Shown here piece after piece: positions 7,959 through 12,343 of a stretch of 12,343 nt of DNA (position 1 is its first letter; every line of letters starts with the position of its first letter). The translations under genes and the position numbers were made by a program. Source of the DNA: JBOHTO01 sp050733695 (GTDB lineage: Bacteria; Gemmatimonadota; Gemmatimonadetes; Gemmatimonadales; Gemmatimonadaceae); the NCBI GenBank assembly GCA_050733695.1, contig JBOHTO010000091.1, forward strand, positions 1 through 12,343. The letters are read 5' to 3'. The notes below the pieces were generated by a model. The model was not told where the DNA came from. It worked only from the letters and a program-made list of their open reading frames with translations, and made no database searches.

Positions 7959-9246
7959 GCGCCAGGTCTTCCCAGAACCGCGGATAGGAAACCGCCACGC
8001 ATTCCCTGTCATCCACGACGATGTCGCAGTCGCGCGACGCGCCCAGCACGCCGAACGACATCGCGAGTCGGTGATCTCCGTACGTGATCACTCGCCCGCG
8101 CAGGGGCGCGCGTGTCCCGATGATGCGAAATCCGTCCGCGAGCTCGTCCGCGTCGACCCCGATCGCGCGGAGGTTCGAGACCACGGCCGCGATTCGATTG
8201 CTCTCCTTGAGGCGCAGCTCATGGGCACCGTGCAGCACGGTTTCACCGCGGGCGCGCGCCGCAACGCATGCGAGCAGTGGCAGCTCGTCGATCATCGCCG
8301 GTACGTCGGCAGCGCATACCGTGATGCCGTGGAGCAAATCCGCACCGCCCGTGGCACTCGCGAGTACCGTGGCCACCGGTTCACCGCCGCTCCCTCCAGT
8401 ACGGCGCGCATCGCCCTGGTCCGCGGGCGATTCCCAGTTCACGTTCGCCCCCATCCGGCGGGCTGCTGCCATGAAACCTGTGCGCCCCGGATTGACGCAG
8501 ACGCCCGGCAGCTCGATCTCGCCCTCATCCGCGAGCATCGCCAGCGCCACGAACGCGGCGGCGGATGATGGGTCGCGCGGCACCGACATGTCGGCCGGCG
8601 CCAGTTCACGCACAGGATCCAGGCGCACCGCATGGTTCGCCCCCGTTCCGATCGTCACACCGCGCGCGCCGAGCATGCGCTCGGTATGGTCGCGCGACGG
8701 TGCCGGTTCCGTGATCGAAACGGGCACGCCGGCTACCAGGCCGGCAAGGAGAATGGCGCTCTTGATCTGCGCGCTGGCCGCCTCCGTGGTCCACTCGATG
8801 GAGCGGAGCGAGCCACCGGCTACTCGCATGGGAAGATGGTCGCCGCCGTTCTCGAGCACGACCCGCGCCCCCATTGCTTCCAGGGGTCGCGCGATGCGTC
8901 GCATGGGGCGGCGGCTCAGACTCTCATCGCCCGTGAAGCGCGCGGTGATCGGCAGGCCGGCGACGACTCCAGCCATGAGTCGCGCGGTCGTTCCGCTATT
9001 GCCGCACTCGAGCGCGTGCGCAGGAGAACGAAGCACCTTCCAGCCCGCGCCATGGATATCCATCACGCCGGCTAGAGGCGGAACGCTCGCCCCGAGCGAA
9101 CGGAGCACTCCCGCAGTGGATCGAATGTCCGCCGAATCGAGGATACCGCACACCCGCGAACGCCCGCACGCGAGTGTGCCGAGGATGAGAGCGCGATGCG
9201 ATATGGACTTGTCGCCCTGCAACTCCACGCGTCCCGACACTCTCAT
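7945..9246 (-). CDS. aroA: 3-phosphoshikimate 1-carboxyvinyltransferase (EPSP synthase), class II type
   Basis: EPSP synthase joins PEP to shikimate-3-phosphate, the sixth step of the shikimate pathway. The 433-residue product begins MRVSGRVELQGDKSISHRAL, with K13 and S14 in the substrate site. It has GNSGTTARLM (82-91), GDESLSRRPM and SRDHTERML. The expected catalytic acids are D320 in MIDELP and E348 in LRLKESNR, and the C-terminus has GDHRLAMSFGV. GNSGTT and GDES..RPM match the Bacillus/Staphylococcus (class II) form rather than the E. coli form (NAGTAMRP); the glycine corresponding to E. coli G96 is kept, so glyphosate tolerance cannot be claimed from this site. A short hydrophilic Gly/Arg/Asp-rich insertion lies at about 272-290. 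I chose ATG at 9246, 7 nt after the tyrA stop, because the family begins there; ATG at 9294 would overlap tyrA by 41 nt. Close spacing on both sides suggests translational coupling with tyrA and cmk. Confidence 0.96.
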   Translation of the reverse strand: MRVSGRVELQGDKSISHRALILGTLACGRSRVCGILDSADIRSTAGVLRSLGASVPPLAGVMDIHGAGWKVLRSPAHALECGNSGTTARLMAGVVAGLPITARFTGDESLSRRPMRRIARPLEAMGARVVLENGGDHLPMRVAGGSLRSIEWTTEAASAQIKSAILLAGLVAGVPVSITEPAPSRDHTERMLGARGVTIGTGANHAVRLDPVRELAPADMSVPRDPSSAAAFVALAMLADEGEIELPGVCVNPGRTGFMAAARRMGANVNWESPADQGDARRTGGSGGEPVATVLASATGGADLLHGITVCAADVPAMIDELPLLACVAARARGETVLHGAHELRLKESNRIAAVVSNLRAIGVDADELADGFRIIGTRAPLRGRVITYGDHRLAMSFGVLGASRDCDIVVDDRECVAVSYPRFWEDLARVTG

Positions 9247-9253
9247 GGCGGAC

Positions 9254-10156
9254 TCATCGGGCCGCGCGCCAGTCGCTCGCGTTCTCCCAGACATCTTCGA
9301 GCGCGTTGCCGTCGCCGTCTTCCAGAGCCCGTCGGACCGCGCGGACGGTGCCCTCCAGTGCTACCAGGGCGGCGACGGTCTGCGAAGGTGCGGCCAGGAG
9401 GATGTCCTCCCAGGCAGAGAGCGGACTTGCAGCCAGTCGCGTGGTGTCGCGCGCGCCGGGTCCGACGGCCGACAGGGGGATGCCGGTTTCGTGGAGGGTG
9501 GCCGCGATCGCAGTGGCGGCGATCTGCGGCAGATGGCTGATCCAGGACATGCGCGCATCGTGCTCGGCAGATTCGCGATACGAGAATCGCGCCGCGCCGG
9601 CCAGCCCCCAGAGCTGCTCGATGGCGACGCGTTGGACAGGGGTCGCACGCGCCTCGATGCTCACCTCCGCATCGTGGAACAGATCGGGGCGTGCGGCGGC
9701 GAAGCCGCTGGCGTGCGAGCCGGCGAGCGGGTGCGCACCGATGATCCGCAGCGCCTGGGACCCGTCGAGATCAAGAGCTCGACTGGATTGCAGTCCAACC
9801 GTATGCAGGATGAGCGTGCCGCTCGCGATGATCGGCAGGATCTCGCGCGCCACCGGCGCGACCTGGAGGAGAGGGAGCGCGAGAACGACCACGCCGTTGG
9901 CGGATGAACCAACCGTGCTCACCGCCGCGCCGCGGGTGGACGCGACGTCGATTCCAGCCGCGGAGGCCGCCTCGCGATCCCTCGTAGAATCGGCGTAGGC
10001 GACGACGGGCACGCCGCGCGCGGCGAGTGCCCTGGCGAGCGACCCGCCTATCACTCCGAGTCCGAGTATCGCCACACGCGTCGGCGCGGCGAGTGGTTCG
10101 GGAAGCCGGGCGGCGGACGATGTCTTCGCGCCGCTCAAGGCCTTCTTGCTCCGCAT
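9254..10156 (-). CDS. tyrA: Prephenate (or arogenate) dehydrogenase
   Basis: TyrA oxidatively decarboxylates prephenate to 4-hydroxyphenylpyruvate for tyrosine synthesis. The roughly 300-residue product has an N-terminal Rossmann fold with VAILGLGVIGGSLARAL (about 28-44). The acid ending beta-2 (VVAYADST, D at about 56) suggests NAD+ rather than NADP+. GAHPLAGSHASGF (about 140-152) carries the catalytic histidine of the family's HP(M/I)AG motif, and SHLPQ (about 207-211) and GPGARDTTRLAASP (about 232-245) come from the helical dimerisation half. There is no chorismate mutase domain and no ACT domain, so feedback control by tyrosine through an ACT domain is not expected. About 24 residues precede the fold. 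The start codons GTG (10159) and ATG (10156) are adjacent, and neither has a clear Shine-Dalgarno. The stop at 9254-9256 is 7 nt before the aroA start. Arogenate as substrate cannot be excluded. Confidence 0.94.
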   Translation of the reverse strand: MRSKKALSGAKTSSAARLPEPLAAPTRVAILGLGVIGGSLARALAARGVPVVAYADSTRDREAASAAGIDVASTRGAAVSTVGSSANGVVVLALPLLQVAPVAREILPIIASGTLILHTVGLQSSRALDLDGSQALRIIGAHPLAGSHASGFAAARPDLFHDAEVSIEARATPVQRVAIEQLWGLAGAARFSYRESAEHDARMSWISHLPQIAATAIAATLHETGIPLSAVGPGARDTTRLAASPLSAWEDILLAAPSQTVAALVALEGTVRAVRRALEDGDGNALEDVWENASDWRAAR

Positions 10157-10276
10157 CACGACAAGCTACGCCGCAGAGCAGATCGCTGACAGCCCGCGCG
10201 TGGCGTGCCGGCGTGACCCGGCGAAGCACTGGCTCCGCCGGATCTCGTGCGATGTCGACCGGCCTGGCGCCAGCCT

Positions 10277-10292
10277 GGGCCTGCTCAGGCCC
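10277..10292 (-). terminator. GC-rich hairpin across the stop codon of the helical hypothetical gene
   Basis: A 6-bp perfect inverted repeat (GGGCCT / AGGCCC) around a 4-base loop spans the TGA stop (10285-10287). No T-tract follows on the minus strand, so it is not a canonical intrinsic terminator. Just beyond it is a 10-bp perfect palindrome, CTGGCGCCAG (10264-10273). It could weakly terminate or stabilise the 3' end before tyrA, but such hairpins arise by chance in DNA this GC-rich. Confidence 0.25.
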
Positions 10293-10818
10293 GCGCGCCT
10301 GTTCCCATCGAGGTGTCCGTGCTCGCACCGACGTCGGATGCCGTCGTACCACGCACGTGGTCCACGAACATCTGCTGCACGAGTCGGTTGGCTTCCTTCA
10401 CGTACGCGTCGTGACCGCGTTCGCCCCGCTCCCCGATGCGGTGGAGCTCGGTGTTGTCGAGAGTCTTGCCGGCCTCCCGAAAGGTCTTGAAAGTGTCTTC
10501 CGCCTGACGCGCCATCACGATGTCGCCCACGAGGCGAAGAAAATCGGTCTCGCGGGCGGAATCTGCGAGGTCGCGCGCGAAGCCCATGGCCTTGCCGAGC
10601 GCCTTCTTTCCGCTGCTCTGTTCAGCACCGAGAGTCTTTGCATAGTTCTCGAGCATTCGCTGGTGCTCGCGCATCTCCGGAATGTGTTTCGAGCACAGGT
10701 TGCGGAAGCGCGGATCGTCCGCCTGCTTCTCGTGATCCGCGAGCGCCTCGATGAACGTCTCGTGCAGTGCGACGGCGTTGTTGATCTGCCCCTTGAGAAA
10801 GTCCGTTCCTCGTTCCAT
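10285..10818 (-). CDS. Hypothetical all-helical protein rich in His/Glu, possibly ferritin-like fold
   Basis: I do not recognise this 177-residue protein as a named family. It starts MERGTDFLKGQINN and has no signal peptide or membrane segment. It looks entirely helical in about four segments: 8-36 (VALHETFIEALADHEKQADD), 41-64 (CSKHIPEMREHQRMLENYAK), 73-122, and about 125-158. Helix 1 has HE pairs, helix 2 has HIPEMREH, helix 3 has RQAEDTF and helix 4 has ERGERGHD. Glu and His on all four helices resemble the metal ligands of four-helix ferritin-like proteins, but the exact E/ExxH spacing is only met in helix 4, so this is a weak inference. The C-terminus is a flexible Ser/Thr/Gly/Ala tail. 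The start is well supported: GGAGG at 10824-10828 lies 5 nt before ATG 10818. It is 128 bp upstream of tyrA in the same direction and divergent from the acyltransferase. Confidence 0.82.
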   Translation of the reverse strand: MERGTDFLKGQINNAVALHETFIEALADHEKQADDPRFRNLCSKHIPEMREHQRMLENYAKTLGAEQSSGKKALGKAMGFARDLADSARETDFLRLVGDIVMARQAEDTFKTFREAGKTLDNTELHRIGERGERGHDAYVKEANRLVQQMFVDHVRGTTASDVGASTDTSMGTGARA

Positions 10819-10938
10819 TGCTGCCTCCAGCGTTCTGTGAAGTGGCGACGAAGTGCACATCGCGGGCCAGATTGCACAGCGGCTTCGCAGTTGTCCGGAG
10901 AGCTTGACGCGGCAGTCGGGCAACGGACTATTCACCGG
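10819..10938. promoter_or_regulatory. 120-bp divergent intergenic region with presumed promoters for both flanking genes
   Basis: The helical hypothetical gene (minus) and the acyltransferase (plus) start from opposite ends of this gap, so it should hold two promoters. On the plus strand TTGACG (10904-10909) resembles a -35 box, and TATTCA (10929-10934) a poor -10 box with a 19-bp spacer, only 4 nt before the ATG, which would imply a nearly leaderless transcript. TGCAC occurs twice about 20 bp apart. These elements are weak; only the divergent arrangement itself is solid. Confidence 0.4.
10824..10828 (-). promoter_or_regulatory. Shine-Dalgarno GGAGG of the helical hypothetical gene
   Basis: On the minus strand, GGAGG is followed by five bases (CAGCA) and then ATG at 10818. 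This is the clearest ribosome binding site in the window. It fixes the start of the 177-residue protein and argues against the much longer minus-strand open frame that continues upstream across the acyltransferase gene. Confidence 0.75.
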
Positions 10939-12285
10939 ATGTGGCTGCTCGGATCGTTCTCCCTGCTCGCCGGTGCCGCGACGCGAATGTTCTACCGTCT
11001 CACGGTCGCGGGATTTCGCGTGCCGCCGGTGGGGCCGGTGCTGCTCGTGGCGAACCACCCGAACTCGCTGATCGATCCCGCAGTTGTCGCGGCCGTGGCG
11101 GGACGACCGGTGAGGTTTCTGGCACGAGCACCGCTGTTCGAGAACCCGCAGATCGGGTGGCTGGTTCGGGCATCGGGCGCGATCCCGGTGTACCGGCCGG
11201 CAGAGAGCAGTGGCGCGGCCGCGCTCAACCGCGAGATGTTCAGCGCGGTACAGGCTGCGCTGACGGGTCGCGGCGAGGGCGGAGAATCCGTTGTCGGGAT
11301 ATTTCCGGAGGGGTTGAGCCACGACGAGCCGGCGCTCGCACCGCTCCGAACCGGCGCGGCGCGAATCGCGCTCGGCGCCGCTGAGCTGTCCGGCGCCGCG
11401 TTCCACGTGATGCCGATCGGTCTCGTGTACCGGGAGAAGGAGCGGTTCCGATCCGAGGCGCTCGCGGTGATTGGCGAGCCGGTTCACTGGGATGATCTCG
11501 GCTCTCGCGGAGCGGCGGACACCGCGGCGGTGCGCGAACTCACGGCACGGCTGGACAGCGCGCTGCGATCGGTGACCGTCAACCTCGAACGCTGGGAAGA
11601 CGCGAAACTCGTGGAGTGGGCAGAAGCGATTCATGCGGCAGAGATGGGCGTTGCCGGCGATGCAGCGAGCCGGATCGCACGCGTGCGGCAGGTTACCGAA
11701 ACGCTCGCTCGGCTGCGCCGTGACGGCGCGGACGGACCCACGGGCCATGGGCGAGGCGACGCGGCGTGGACGCCGCTGGCGCAGGAGATATCCGCACACG
11801 GGCGCATGCTCGAGCGGCTGGGGCTGGAGCCACGTGACATCGCGCGATCGGCCTCCGTGGGGGAGACATTTCGGACCGTCTTCAGCGCGCTCACCTTCGC
11901 CGGCCTCACCTCGGCCGTGGTCGCGCTGGCGGGACAGATCATCTTCTGGCCACCGTACCGCGCTGCCGGGGCGATCGCGGACAGGACGGCGGAGCGGCGC
12001 GACACGCTGGCGACGCACCGATTGCTGTACGGAGTTCCGGTGTTCATTGGATGGATCGTGCTTCTTTCCGTGCTCATCGCGGTGGCGGGTGGAGCGCTGG
12101 CCGGTGCGCTTGCGCTTGTGCTTCTCCCATTGCTCGGTGTCGTCGCCCTGCTCGCGGGAGAACGGCGGTCGGCGGCATGGGCTGACCTTTGGCGGCTGGC
12201 GTCGAAACACGGCCGGCGCTCGCTGCTGGCCCGACTCCGCGAGCAGCAGCGGGAGATCGCGGCCCGACTGCAGGCGCTGCGCTAG
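10939..12285 (+). CDS. PlsC-type 1-acylglycerol-3-phosphate / glycerol-3-phosphate acyltransferase, membrane-bound
   Basis: This 448-residue protein transfers acyl groups to a glycerolipid phosphate at the cytoplasmic membrane, a step of phosphatidic acid synthesis. The acyltransferase domain covers about 30-190: motif I NHPNSLIDP (39-47), motif II ASGAIPVYRP (79-88), motif III GIFPEGLSHDEPAL (120-133) and motif IV VMPIGLVY (157-164). The motif I His (H40) and Asp (D46) are five residues apart (HX5D), not the textbook HX4D; the same spacing occurs in the long PlsC / yeast Gpt2-Sct1-like branch (PHANQFVDP). A C-terminal half holds hydrophobic segments at about 316-336, 364-382 and 383-407, then a basic amphipathic tail (RLREQQREIAARL). 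The first 17 residues are mildly hydrophobic. ATG 10939 has no clear Shine-Dalgarno; ATG at 10987 is an alternative that keeps the whole domain. It is the only plus-strand gene here. Substrate (G3P or lyso-PA) cannot be told. Confidence 0.9.
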   Translation: MWLLGSFSLLAGAATRMFYRLTVAGFRVPPVGPVLLVANHPNSLIDPAVVAAVAGRPVRFLARAPLFENPQIGWLVRASGAIPVYRPAESSGAAALNREMFSAVQAALTGRGEGGESVVGIFPEGLSHDEPALAPLRTGAARIALGAAELSGAAFHVMPIGLVYREKERFRSEALAVIGEPVHWDDLGSRGAADTAAVRELTARLDSALRSVTVNLERWEDAKLVEWAEAIHAAEMGVAGDAASRIARVRQVTETLARLRRDGADGPTGHGRGDAAWTPLAQEISAHGRMLERLGLEPRDIARSASVGETFRTVFSALTFAGLTSAVVALAGQIIFWPPYRAAGAIADRTAERRDTLATHRLLYGVPVFIGWIVLLSVLIAVAGGALAGALALVLLPLLGVVALLAGERRSAAWADLWRLASKHGRRSLLARLREQQREIAARLQALR

Positions 12286-12321
12286 GCGGCCAGGTCGGAT
12301 TGGTTCGGGAGGGCTGTCGGC

Positions 12322-12343
12322 GGGGGGGGGGGGGGGGGGGGGG
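12322..12343. repeat. Homopolymer run of 22 G at the window end
   Basis: The last 22 bases are all G, directly after the end of the acyltransferase gene and a short G-rich stretch. Such a run at the very end of a sequence is typical of two-colour Illumina no-signal tails or a failed contig extension rather than biology. Treat bases from about 12320 as unreliable. Confidence 0.85.

Noticed and set aside
8084..9907. 607-codon plus-strand open frame opposite aroA and tyrA
   Set aside because: Ser/Arg/Ala-rich composition without domains; aroA and tyrA on the other strand carry diagnostic catalytic motifs throughout.
10856..10878. TGCAC repeats / GTGCA...TGCAC inverted repeat in the divergent gap
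   Set aside because: Arms are only 5 bp with a 15-bp gap; this is expected by chance and no regulator gene is nearby.
10027..10938. Plus-strand extension of the acyltransferase frame by 304 codons
   Set aside because: It runs antisense through the start of tyrA and the helical gene, is Arg/Ser-rich low-quality sequence, and the acyltransferase family begins near the ATG at 10939.
10285..12210. 641-codon open frame on the minus strand across the whole acyltransferase gene
   Set aside because: Only its last 177 codons look like protein, and those have their own GGAGG-ATG start. The upstream part is Arg/His/Pro-rich, antisense to a gene with clear PlsC motifs, as expected from high-GC shadow frames.

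Overview
High-GC bacterial DNA with tightly packed genes, almost all on the minus strand. The core is a conserved housekeeping block that reads, in the direction of transcription (right to left), tyrA - aroA - cmk - rpsA - acyl-CoA carboxylase beta subunit. The tyrA-aroA-cmk-rpsA order is widespread in bacteria. Together with the high GC, the class II-type AroA (GNSGTT motif) and a six-repeat S1 with an acidic tail, it fits a Gemmatimonadota-, Myxococcota- or Proteobacteria-like genome. The phylum is inference; no rRNA or other marker is present.

Layout: (1) 1-3580, minus: one very long open frame that runs off the left edge (at least 1193 codons, no stop). It encodes a fused restriction endonuclease and N6-adenine methyltransferase of the Eco57I / type IIG kind, with an N-terminal PD-(D/E)XK nuclease, a central methylase and a TaqI-like target-recognition region. 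It starts 1 nt after, or overlapping, the carboxylase stop codon. (2) 3582-5132, minus: propionyl-CoA carboxylase-type carboxyltransferase. (3) 5169-7079, minus: ribosomal protein S1. (4) 7206-10156, minus: cmk, aroA and tyrA, nearly or actually overlapping, so probably translationally coupled. (5) 10285-10818, minus: a 177-residue all-helical protein of unknown function with a clear Shine-Dalgarno. (6) 10939-12285, plus: a PlsC-type membrane acyltransferase, divergent from the rest. (7) The window ends in a run of 22 G, probably a sequencing or assembly artefact.

Functionally, TyrA and AroA belong to tyrosine and shikimate synthesis, Cmk to pyrimidine nucleotide supply, S1 to translation initiation, and the carboxylase and acyltransferase to acyl-CoA and phospholipid metabolism. 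The accessory element is the restriction-modification enzyme at the 3' end of this run. No CRISPR array, tRNA, rRNA, insertion sequence or phage gene was seen. No stretch over 300 bases lacks a gene; the three intergenic gaps over 100 bp are 7080-7205, 10157-10284 and 10819-10938. I did not find strong evidence for a wholly new system. The best lead is the restriction-modification enzyme and whatever lies to its left, outside the window.
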